A stretch of 64,000 bases of DNA. It comes from Mactromeris polynyma. Taxonomy: Eukaryota; Mollusca; Bivalvia; Venerida; Mactridae. The notes under the pieces are model-generated. The model saw only the letters and a program-made list of their open reading frames with translations, made no database searches and was not told the DNA's origin. The stretch is from NCBI GenBank assembly GCA_032209605.1, contig JASFXZ010000001.1, forward strand, positions 25,548,619 through 25,612,618, given 5' to 3'. Position numbers and translations under genes: made by a program. Positions 56,101 to 64,000 of this stretch are shown piece by piece. The stretch's first letter is position 1; each line of letters opens with the position of its first letter.

Positions 56101-59100
56101 GAAGTAAAGCTTTTTTCAATACAGCAGCATTGCATTACAGTCGGATCTCGTTTATTTGACAACCTTCTATCTGAATACTTAGTATCATCCGAAATGAATA
56201 TCAGGTCCCAATGTACCTTCTTAGGCACATCAATTGAAATGGGCTATTCGAAATCATGTATTATTTGAAATAAAATTATGGACCCCAAAAAGTTCAAATG
56301 AACGAGACCCATCTGTATATTCTCTCTTCTCAGATGGCTACATGATAGTTTTCAACCACCCAAATTGTGTTTCATTGCGCAACAAGAATGCCGTTCATTA
56401 CCAAATATGTAAAAAAAAAGATTTTACATCCGTTTCATAAACTATGTAATGCCTCTTTAAATGAATTTGAATACTGTACAGTACAATATCGCTTAAAGAC
56501 CACCTTAAAGTTAAGAACTCAATTTTCAAGTCTATTTTCACTGTTTTGTTTTTTATTGAACCTCAATATTAAGACCACCTCAATAAGAAGACGAGGTTTC
56601 AAGGGTCCTAAGGGTGGTTTTATTATTGTGGTTGTACTACATTTGTCAAATCTGTAATTGTTTTGCAGCCTCTTCCTGGAGAATTTGTTCTGGAGAAATG
56701 TACGTGTAAGGACGGAGATATTCCACATTTGTGGCAATACAAGAAGGGAGGGTTAATTCAGAAATTTGAGAAAACTGTGGAGAATGGACGAGAGTTATAC
56801 GTTAGCTTACAGAATGTAAGTTTGTGTTTGTTGTGTTGTTTATTCATCGCCGTTTGATTAAATGGTATATATAGGATAGATAACAAGTGGAGTTGTCTAT
56901 ATAAAATAGAATCTCACTACGCTCACGAGCATAGCAAGGTTCTATTTTATATAGACAACTCCACGAGATATCTATCCGACTAAGACCATGTGACTAGCTA
57001 CACACGAAAATCCTGTTCAATTCGCTCTCAAAAATACCATACATAGTATTAACCCATAGATTATTTTACAAACAGTAAGTAGGTTATATTTATATATGAT
57101 ATAGATGCTCTGAATACGGAGCGCTGATTGGCTAAATGGGGATAACCGTGGTCTAAGCAATTTTATTTCCTCATTTTCATTTATGAGTTTATTGCTTTGG
57201 GCAATGTGCATCTGTAGATATGTAAAAAAACTAAATCTTTGTCCGCTAGAATAATTGTATATTTTAAAAGTTTTAAATATGCCATCATGTTCATTTTGGT
57301 CAATAGTTTCGCTATTTTATTCCAGTTTTCCGATTGGTGGTCGTGCTATGCACATAAATATCAGAAAGTGGAAACTAAACATTTGTACAGATATCGTAAC
57401 ACAGAAAAAGTGGAATTATTCGAAAAACCAGAAATACTACCTGAAGAAATGTAAGTTAATTAATGATTAATTAATGTCAGAAACCTAATTATTGGACAAT
57501 AAATAATCTTGTTCCGTCATATTACTAACAGACAAAAACCAATTGTTTATTTTATGATAATTCAAACTTCTATTTTCGACAATTACAGAGGAATACATTA
57601 GTCGTATGTTGTTTGATAATGCGTAATTATTGATGTTTTAACAACATGAAGTATGTTTGTTTAGGTAAACAAATGAACATAATAACTGTAGTTTTGCTTA
57701 AAGGATCAATTCAGATATATATACTGATATTTTGTATTGTGTATACAGACAGCCTGGCTATGAGGTATCTAAACACAACACCGGTACCCGATCACATGAC
57801 GAAGGAGAGCCAAGTATGCAAGAACAAGAAATATCGTCTACAACTACCGGCTTCAACGACCAGACATCTTTCCAGGTTTGTCACATTTGTTGTGTTTATT
57901 CACTGCTTACAATGACACTGGTTAATATGGCTTATTATACCATGCTTGTGTGTACCTGGCCTTCATTGAATTAGGAATTTCTAGCGAGATTGCTCTGTAG
58001 TGTTTGCTGCTATTTTCGTGCTACTTTTGGTTTCTGGGTATTTTTGAATTTTGACAACAAAATGTACATTGAAACAATTTGGCATAATTGGAAAAATACG
58101 GAAAAAACGAAGAAACTAAACAAACAAAAAATTTGCAGTAAGTTTTTTCTGTTATGTTATTTTGTTAGTTTAAGATCACCACATAATTAAGAACACAATT
58201 TTCATGCTGGTCTTCACTGTTTTGCTCTCACAATTAAGATTACCTCAGTAAGAAGACCAAGTTTTCTAGGGTTCCAAAGTTGGTCTTATTATTGAGGTTT
58301 TACTGTGTATGTACTTCAGGTTGGAAGATTTGTGCTTGATCTCAAAGACAGAAGTAACATGGATAATTTTCCAATATGGAAGATAGAAAGTCACATTCTA
58401 CTTAAGAAATATGAGGCAGTTGTGAAGAAAGGTCGACTGCTACACAAACCTGTCAAAACTGTAAGTAGTTGTAGATTATAGATATTGTGGACCTGATAAA
58501 AGGCATATTGTGATTAGGGATCCAACTATAAACCAAAATTGGATTATTTTCGGTTATTAAAGGTTGTTTCGATATCGTCTTTCAAATATTCGGTTCAGTA
58601 CATCAGATGACAGTTGTACTCCTGAAGCAATGGTCTAGTCAGAGAACTCAAAGGTCATTATACCTAATGTATGTCTTAATGTTATATTGCCATGTAAATG
58701 GTACAGTTTATGTTGAAATAAATCTGTCTATTTTATCTATCTATCCATTAGTTTATACTCATTATCTTTTAGTTACACATCTATTGGAACTGTTTATTTT
58801 TTATTACTGTACATGGAGGTCTATTTCTAGTTAGTGCTCTATGTTATATTATAGCGCATTGTTCTAGTGCTACTTACATAGTCACATATAATGTCTGGTC
58901 AAGTGCTCTGTGTTATATTATAGCGCATTGTTCTAGTGCTACTTACATAGTCACATATAATGTCTGGTCAAGTGCTCTGTGTTATATTATAGCGCATTGT
59001 TCTAGTGCTACTTACATAGTCACATATAATGTCTGGTCAAGTGCTCTGTGTTATATTATAGCGCATTGTTCTAGTGCTACTTACATAGTCACATATAATG

Positions 59101-62100
59101 TCTGGTCAAGTGCTCTGTGTTATATTATAGCGCATTGTTCTAGTGCTACTTACATAGTTACATATAATGTCTGGTCAAGTGCTCTGTGTTATATTATAGC
59201 GCATTGTTCTAGTGCTACTCACATAGTCACATATAATGTCTGGTCAAGTGCTCTATGTTATATTATAACGCATTGTTCTAGTGCTACTCACATAGTCACA
59301 TATATTGTCTGGTCATTACAAGTCATTAAAATATCAGTTATTGAGAACTGTTTGTATTTCATACATATTTGTAAAACGGAACCGAATTACCAAAAACTGA
59401 AAGTGTAGAAATCGTAACTGAACAGAGAGACACCTATATCGTTGCAGCAGTAATACATGTAGTACTTGAACTTCTAACATTTGTTTGTTTGATGTTTCCT
59501 CAACAGTATGTGTATATTTGTCCATCCAAAACACTTCCTGTCCCAGTTCTAAGTGTTAAAATATTCTACAGTTACCTAGGAAACTTTACACAACTCTTTA
59601 GCATTACTAGAAAGTATGTCACTCACTTGAGTCAGTTGATATACAAATGTAGACAATGCTGTTTATAGGCAATGGAAGTTTACCTGTGTTTAAGGTTGAT
59701 AGCATTATAGTTTTTGATTATATATAACCATGGTAACCAGTAAGTTATCATTGTTGCATCTTATTTCACTTGACAGTACCGTGGTTACCGGGACATAGAG
59801 AAGCATTATTTAGCTGTGAAGGTGAACCCGGTGAAAGATACGTTTGATGAACTCATTGAAGTAACAGAGGATACTAAACCTAAAGTTGTCATTGATTCTA
59901 GGTATATTCTTCATCATTCCTCGATCGTTCTCCATTGACTAGATCCATACACTGTTTGTGTGTTATGTTGTTCATTGTTGGTTTGCCTGCTGGATTCATA
60001 CATGTTTAATGTTCTGCTGTTTTGAAAAACACATGAGCTGTTGTCAAAGCTTTATCATCACTTGCATCACCAGCATCTGTGCCCATATATTGTTGTCAAA
60101 TTTTGCTAGTTGAATTATTAGTTTCAATATGCATCTTTCTTCTGTTTGGAAAAGGACTTAATGTAAGCATTAACTTGTTTATATTATGGATTTATTATAG
60201 CTATTTTTTTAGAGTCTCGCAGGGAAGACTGGGCAATAGCCGCGTTGTCACTATAAATAAAGTCTTTATAATTATTATTTATAGTTGGTATATATTTGTG
60301 GTATATATTTCAGCTTGGAGGAAGAATATGAGAAGAATCCGCTATTAAGACATTTTTATGTGTATATGCAAGTGTTCCTAAGTCAAGCATTAGAACCGGG
60401 ATTTCTTGCTGAAGTTAAGAAAACAAACGGTAAGTGTGTAGCTGTTTGAGAATACATTGATAATATCATCATTATTGGGAGGTCTAGTGGTCTAAGGTTG
60501 AGTGTTAGATGTCTCGCCGTGATGTCACGAAAATTAAATTGGCTATCAAGTGATTTTTATATTAGAAATTTATGGTATAAATAAACGACCATTTGATAAT
60601 ATTACTCCTTTTAATCATTTATTTTTTAAATGTCTTTTAAGACTGATAAAAAGATACTTGAGAAATTACTCAGGTATATTGATTGCCTGTAGATACTGGG
60701 GATTATTTTATATTAACAGAACAAATATCTAATTTTTCTCACGCATAAGTCAAAACATCCAAACCATTCGATAACACATGAAACAATTGATAAATATATG
60801 TACACCAGTTATTGATGTCATACTTAAGTACAAATACAAGAAAACATATTTAAAAAACCCAACTTATTAACAATATCTTCATCAGATATTTTGAAATTTA
60901 GCCAAACATTGATTTCTGTTGTAGTTTTCATGTAATATTTACTGGATTTTGATAAACATTTAATGTACAGTAAAACCTCAATAATACGACCACCCTTGGT
61001 ACCCTTGAAAACTGGTCTTCTTATTGAGATGGTCTTACTATTGAATAAAGAGCAGAACAGTGAAATCGACTTAAAAATTGTGTTCTTAATTTTGAGGTGG
61101 TCTTAATTTTGAGGTGGTTTTTATGTGAGGTTTTACTGTACATTAAATCTTGTATTTCAGACCCCACCTATATGTTTCCTTTGAGTGAAATTGACAAAAT
61201 TGTTGAACAAAAGAAGATAAATATAGAAAGAAAAGTTAAATGGTCGCACAAGATCCAAGTAAGTGATCATCTAAGTGATATAATCTGATTGATTATCTAA
61301 CTATACAAAGATTTTTGTATCAAATTTATAAACAGAGCTCAAGCAATCTACTAGCCCGACGTCCCGGACAAGTCTAATTGCCGATTCGGGCCACCAACAG
61401 TTGAGTTGGACATAACCAGGGATATGTCTGTTATGCACGCCTACTTAACTGTTCATCGATACCCTATTCTATGCTCGTACAACTAGCCCATAGTAGGACA
61501 AGTCGAAATAACTACACTAGTCGGGGACAAATGTATTTAAAGATAATTTCTAGAGCCCTTACATAAACATCAAGTCTGGAAGTTGACGGGGGGGAAGTAT
61601 GTCTGCATATCTGGATCTCATGTTTCCTGCTCTATGTATGGAAAACTTGGGGGAACATGTCACTTATCTGTGTATTGAGTTTAACAATCGTTGTTCAGAC
61701 ATTTAATTAAGTATATTTGTAGTAATCTTCTCAATTATTGTGTCTCTGGAAAATGATATCACTTTTTGCTGAAGGCTCACACTATGACTTTGTTGTACAA
61801 GAATTAAATGATTAACCTAAATTTGAAAGCTGAAGTCTTTTCTTTGAGTTACTAACATCTGTGTTGTTATTCTAGTTAAGTCATGTATTCATTTGCAATA
61901 ATACTTTAAAGCTTGTGAGTAGTTATGAATGCTGGCAAATGAAATCCCGATCCTTTGATGAAATTTTTGTCTCTCTGGCAATGAGCTGATATTGTATACT
62001 GCCAATCTTATATCAATTTATCAAAACAGACACCTGCATGCATCCTGTGATATGAGTAGTATTAAGTCTATTTATGATCATATGATACAAAGCTTACTTA

Positions 62101-63484
62101 TATGATTATATTTCACTTAAACAATCCAGTAATTGATATTTCAGGATGTTTTAAACAAGTGTCCTTATCTGCGAGAAGTTCACAAACCTGACGACAATAA
62201 AACGTGCGAGGTTTGTATTTACAGATTCACTCACGTTACCATAGCAACAAGATTTATCATGGAAAACATGGGTGGTTGATAATGGTTCTTGTTAGATTAT
62301 GCTGTATTCTAAACAGTACAAGTGATTATAACAGTAAAAGCAATAAAGATATTGCCTTATATGTTATTAATTACCAGTTATGTAGAAACAATAGTTAGGC
62401 AACTTACGAATGTATTACATCTACTGTATAGACTTTTATTCACAAATCATTTTATTTCGTTTTTATCTAGAAGCCATTAGTTAATTTTCCAAAAATATGT
62501 TGTTAAAGTTCATTAATTTTGTACATTTTCTATTGTATATTAGATCATACTGACATGAATCCGACCAATAAGCGACCTCCATTTTAACTGTCTATATCAT
62601 ATAAATAACAGGCTTGAATTCGCTTGGTCTGAGCTAAATTGACTGATAGCACCCTTAGGACCCTTGCAAACTGGTCTTCTTATTGAGGTGGTCTTAATAT
62701 AAAGGTTGAATAAAGAGCAAAACAGTGAAACTGGATTTGAATAATGTGTTCTTAATTTTGAGGTGGTCTTATTATTGAGGTGGTCTATAAGTGAGGTTTT
62801 ACTGTATATATGTATTTCAGGGTAAAGCGAACAGTAAAGAATTGGTAGAAGAATCAGTATTCTTGTTTGGTTCTGTGTATGATAAAGATACCTTGAAACA
62901 ATCTGGAAGTAGTTATTCTGCAACGGTAAATGTTTTATACCAAAATCTTATCTCTTTGTTCTCTGTTACAAATTGATGTTGATCTAAAATAGCCCGGATA
63001 ACTCTGGGTGAAGCATTTTATTAGTTATTCAAAAAAAACATGTCTAAGCTATAACTAAATTAGCATACAAAGTTTTTGCCAAATGGTTGCAAAGACGCAG
63101 GCATTATTTTGACTGTAACGGGGAGTGTTTTGGAAATATTTGAAACACTTTGTGACGTTGATGGCGTTCTGTGATGTTTAAACTGTGCACTGAGCTATTG
63201 TACATGTGTATAATATGTTATGGGGAAGTTGTGTGTGTGTGTGAACGCCTCGGATTAGCCAGTCAGAATGCAGGGATTTGCTGAATTTGGAATTATAGTT
63301 GTCGAGTCCAGTGTTGTATCAGATATGACACAAGCTTTTCTATTTCAACACAGATATAAATGCTTACATAATTTTGTTTTATTTGTAGGAATTTCGGATT
63401 GGGAAAACTTCTATGGAATTTATCAGTACATATCATCAACTGTGCCATTTTAAGTACAACCTGTATGACAAATGTTTAGCCAAG
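48431..63484 (+). CDS. Gene 2: PWWP and DUF4211-like protein, 19 exons, 3' end outside the window
   Basis: Exons (coding): 48431-48443, 49010-49181, 50065-50191, 51227-51317, 52027-52164, 52540-52650, 54229-54356, 55029-55114, 55798-55942, 56669-56815, 57326-57450, 57749-57875, 58320-58460, 59777-59901, 60314-60429, 61161-61258, 62145-62210, 62821-62925, 63389-63484. The sum is 2,157 nt, or 719 codons, with all junctions in phase and GT–AG. The ATG at 48431 lies in a small exon that begins at 48423 after an acceptor, so a non-coding 5' exon must exist upstream; I could not place it. The first residues, MADN then VYRSGDLVWAK, run straight into the PWWP domain, which supports this start. Order: PWWP, acidic linker, two related modules, DUF4211-like region. 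Inferred role: nuclear chromatin-binding protein. The last exon has a GT donor (63485), so the gene continues to the right. Confidence 0.85.
50606..51210. mobile_element. hAT-like MITE upstream of gene 2 exon 4
   Basis: The left end CACGGCTCTAGAAATC and right end TTCTAGAGCCCTT are imperfect inverses, and the CAGGGCTCTAGA-like form is typical of hAT ends. Inner phrases CTAGCCC(A/G)ACGTCCCGGAC and CCAACAGTT are shared with the shorter copy at 61333–61560. The right end stops 16 bp before the exon 4 acceptor. Confidence 0.65.
51227..55942 (+). CDS. Gene 2 exons 4–9: acidic and Ser/Lys-rich linker (residues 105–337)
   Basis: Exon 5 has IHKRYIIGKTKIPTHWKQAF and PEYLKPGQMYNVAKPG. Exons 6 and 7 are strongly acidic and each ends in a similar motif: DSDEDPGWKPG and DSDNDTSWTPGK. 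Exon 8 is basic (KKSRHDRKRKHSKS), a likely nuclear localisation signal. Exon 9 is Ser/Ala/Lys-rich. The segment looks intrinsically disordered. Introns 6 and 8 contain the 22-bp and 23-bp tandem arrays. Confidence 0.75.
53512..54155 (+). repeat. 22-bp minisatellite, about 29 copies, in gene 2 intron 6
   Basis: The unit is TTGTCTTGTGTAAAAAGACA plus CC, with TGC/TGT, AC/AT and similar variants. The minus strand is open in all frames over most of the array, giving spurious frames of up to 237 codons, and parts of the plus strand are open too. It sits between exons 6 and 7 with no splice evidence for coding use. Confidence 0.97.
55218..55515 (+). repeat. 23-bp minisatellite, about 13 copies, in gene 2 intron 8
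   Basis: The unit is CAGCATTCCTCAGTTGTCCT plus ACC, nearly invariant across copies, so it is young. All three plus frames are open, giving three overlapping spurious frames with a 23-residue superperiod (PQLSYPAFLSC…). It starts about 100 bp after the exon 8 donor. Confidence 0.97.
55957..56030 (+). repeat. tRNA-derived SINE-like element next to exon 9
   Basis: Box A-like TTGGCGTAGAGGT is followed by box B-like GAGTTCGAATCTC at tRNA spacing. It begins about 15 bp after the exon 9 donor (55942). Confidence 0.55.
56477..56639 (-). mobile_element. Pogo-like MITE copy 1 (before exon 10)
   Basis: It matches the inverse of the best copy (60966–61140), with AAGACCACCT, TTCACTGTTTTG, CCTCAATAAGAAGAC and AAGGGTCCTAAGGGTGG blocks. 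The ends are degraded (TACAGTACAA and GTGGTTGTACTA). Its right end lies 29 bp before exon 10. Confidence 0.75.
56669..57450 (+). CDS. Gene 2 exons 10–11: duplicated module A (residues 338–428)
   Basis: The module reads PLPGEFVLEKC…DIPHLWQYKKGGLIQKFEKT, then ENGRELYV, with exon 11 starting FSDWWSCYAHKYQKV. Shared pattern with module B: G-x-FVL, D-x-(F)-P-x-W, L-(I/L)-x-K-(F/Y)-E, a GR-x-L turn, and a (Y/F)…Y-x-x-V end. It resembles, from memory, the segment ahead of DUF4211 in QSER1/PRR12. Function unknown. Confidence 0.75.
56874..56977. repeat. Strong hairpin / foldback element in intron 10
   Basis: A perfect 25-bp arm (56887–56911, starting GTGGAGTTGTCTATATAAAA) pairs with 56940–56964. Outer parts GGATAGATA and TATCTATCC extend the stem. 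The loop is 28 nt. It is probably a foldback MITE. Confidence 0.85.
57749..57875 (+). CDS. Gene 2 exon 12: Ser/Thr/Gln-rich spacer between the two modules
   Basis: This 127-nt exon (phase 2 to 0) encodes a polar segment with GYEVSKHNTGTRSHDEGE and EISSTTTGFNDQTSFQ. It has low complexity and is probably flexible. It separates module A from module B, and I see no domain. Confidence 0.7.
58167..58305 (-). mobile_element. Pogo-like MITE copy 2 (before exon 13)
   Basis: It has AATTAAGAACACAATTTTCA, TTCACTGTTTTGCTC, CAGTAAGAAGACCAAGTTTT and the terminal GAGGTTTTACTG. The left end is truncated. The right end is 14 bp before exon 13. Confidence 0.75.
58320..59901 (+). CDS. Gene 2 exons 13–14: duplicated module B (residues 471–558)
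   Basis: VGRFVLDLKDRSNMDNFPIW, KIESHILLKKYEAVVKKGRL and, in exon 14, YRGYRDIEKHYLAVKV align with module A. The internal intron falls at the same alignment position and phase (0), and the second exon of each module is exactly 125 nt with phase 0 to 2. This supports duplication of a two-exon unit. Confidence 0.8.
58834..59316 (+). repeat. 69-bp tandem repeat, 7 copies, in gene 2 intron 13
   Basis: GTGCTCTGTGTTATATTATA, then GCGCATTGTTCTAGTGCTAC and ACATAGTCACATATAATGTC, repeats at 58834, 58903, 58972, 59041, 59110, 59179 and 59248. The copies differ at only a few bases, so the array is recent. It is non-coding. Confidence 0.97.
60314..63484 (+). CDS. Gene 2 exons 15–19: DUF4211-like C-terminal region (residues 559–719, incomplete)
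   Basis: The segment reads LLRHFYVYMQVFLSQALEPG, MFPLSEIDKIVEQKK, KCPYLREVH, then SVFLFGSVYDKDTL and YHQLCHFKYNLYDKCLAK. This order (helical start, a D/KIV block, a cysteine region, a (L/F)-x-G-x-x-YD-x-x-TL strand, and a YH-x-L-x-HFKY end) matches my recollection of DUF4211 in CCDC82, QSER1 and PRR12. The expected second Cys of a C-x-x-C pair is absent at the exon 17/18 junction (TCE then GKAN). Function of the domain is not established. Confidence 0.68.
60966..61140 (+). mobile_element. Pogo-like MITE copy 3, full length (before exon 16)
   Basis: It starts TA-CAGTAAAACCTCAATAATA and ends GAGGTTTTACTG-TA, with 12-bp or longer terminal inverted repeats and a TA duplication, as in pogo/Tigger elements. 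The interior has the GAATAAAGAGCAGAACAGTG block common to all copies. The right end is 20 bp before exon 16. Confidence 0.85.
61333..61560 (+). mobile_element. hAT-like MITE, internally shortened copy
   Basis: CAGAGCTC at the left, TTCTAGAGCCCTT at the right, and inner phrases CTAGCCCGACGTCCCGGAC and CCAACAGTTGAGTTGGAC shared with the copy at 50606–51210. It lies in gene 2 intron 16. Confidence 0.65.
62645..62806 (+). mobile_element. Pogo-like MITE copy 4 (before exon 18)
   Basis: It has CACCCTTAGGACCCTTGCAA, GGTCTTCTTATTGAGGTGGT, GAATAAAGAGCAAAACAGTG and the end GAGGTTTTACTGTA. The left terminus is lost. The right end is 14 bp before exon 18. Confidence 0.8.
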
Positions 63485-64000
63485 GTAATTATAGTACATG
63501 TATCTCGATTTTATCTGTGAACAAAGTACATATCTAACATAAATACATTGTTTCTTTGTCCCCAACTGGTCATTAGACCAATTTCAGGGACTATAGGATT
63601 GCTCAATTCCGTTTGTCTCTCTGTCTTCCTATGGCCGTCAGTTGACCTTCAACAGTATTTCTGTTATGTATGACCGTCAGATGACCTTCAACAGTATTTC
63701 TGTTATGTATGACCGTCAGTTGACCTTCAACAGTATTCCTGTTATGTTTGACCCTCAGTTGACCTTCAACAGTATTTCTGTTATGTTTGACCCTCAGTTG
63801 ACCTTCAACAGTATTTCTGTTATGTTTGACCCTCAGTTGACCTTCAACAGTATTTCTGTTATGTTTGACCCTCAGTTGACCTTCAACAGTATTTCTGTTA
63901 TGTTTGACCCTCTGTTGACCTATCAAAGTTACAGGGTTATTGTCCAGTATGAACCCGTTCCATCCAGAGCAATTAATAAAATCCTGGTATGAATCAATAG
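63485..64000. repeat. Right edge: TAGTCCCC-family end and 39-bp tandem repeat
   Basis: At about 63557 TGTCCCCAACTGGTCATTAG and CAGGGACTATAGGATTG recall the left end of the element at 9564. From about 63640 to 63915 a 39-bp unit (GTTGACCTTCAACAGTATTT, then CTGTTATGTTTGACCCTCA) repeats about seven times. As 39 is a multiple of three, both strands show long open frames made of 13-residue repeats. These are not genes. The next exon of gene 2 must lie beyond the window or in the last bases. Confidence 0.8.

Overview
The window reads as intron-rich, AT-rich nuclear DNA from an animal, most likely a bivalve or related mollusc. The evidence is compact GT–AG exons in long introns, many tRNA-derived SINE-like relics, MITEs, minisatellites, a decayed Ty3/gypsy element, and a repeat family with TAGTCCCC…GGGGACTA ends and TCCG runs that I recall from bivalve genomes. 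The lineage call is an inference. I see no bacterial operons, rRNA, intact tRNA or CRISPR. All exon models below were built by eye from splice sites and reading phase; no RNA evidence or database was available.

Gene 1 (+ strand, 2139–37779): 36 exons join in consistent phase into 1,423 codons with no internal stop. The order is: an N-terminal region resembling invertebrate proteins labelled CaRF-like; a MULE-class transposase core (D301, D362, CxxH at 383–386); a SWIM zinc finger (C585, C587, C597, H599); a C48/Ulp1-type SUMO-protease fold (H870, Q933, C939, but Asn887 where Asp is usual); an in-frame duplicated acidic/basic exon; a PHD finger (1199–1241); and an unrecognised C-terminus. It looks like a transposase-derived gene fused to SUMO-protease and histone-reader modules.

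Two arrays of the same 61-bp unit lie in opposite orientation around most of this gene: about 72 units at 3413–7813 inside intron 2, and about 31 units at 43212–45138, 5.4 kb past the stop codon. Single inverted copies of the unit core lie just outside, at about 2018–2049 and 45338–45430. A MULE-type gene between inverted arrays of short tandem repeats recalls Foldback elements, so the 2.0–45.4 kb block may be, or may descend from, a giant Foldback/Mutator-like element.

From 46.1 to 48.2 kb there is a broken Ty3/gypsy copy (zinc-knuckle relic, protease, part of reverse transcriptase, polypurine tract and probable 3' LTR).

Gene 2 (+ strand, 48431 to at least 63484, running off the right edge): 19 exons give 719 codons in phase. 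The order is an N-terminal PWWP domain like that of MSH6, acidic exons, a roughly 65-residue module present twice with conserved intron positions, and a C-terminal region matching my recollection of DUF4211 (CCDC82/QSER1/PRR12). It is probably another chromatin reader. Its introns hold several tandem arrays and many MITEs. Four copies of one pogo-like MITE and one hAT-like MITE each end within about 30 bp of a 3' splice site.
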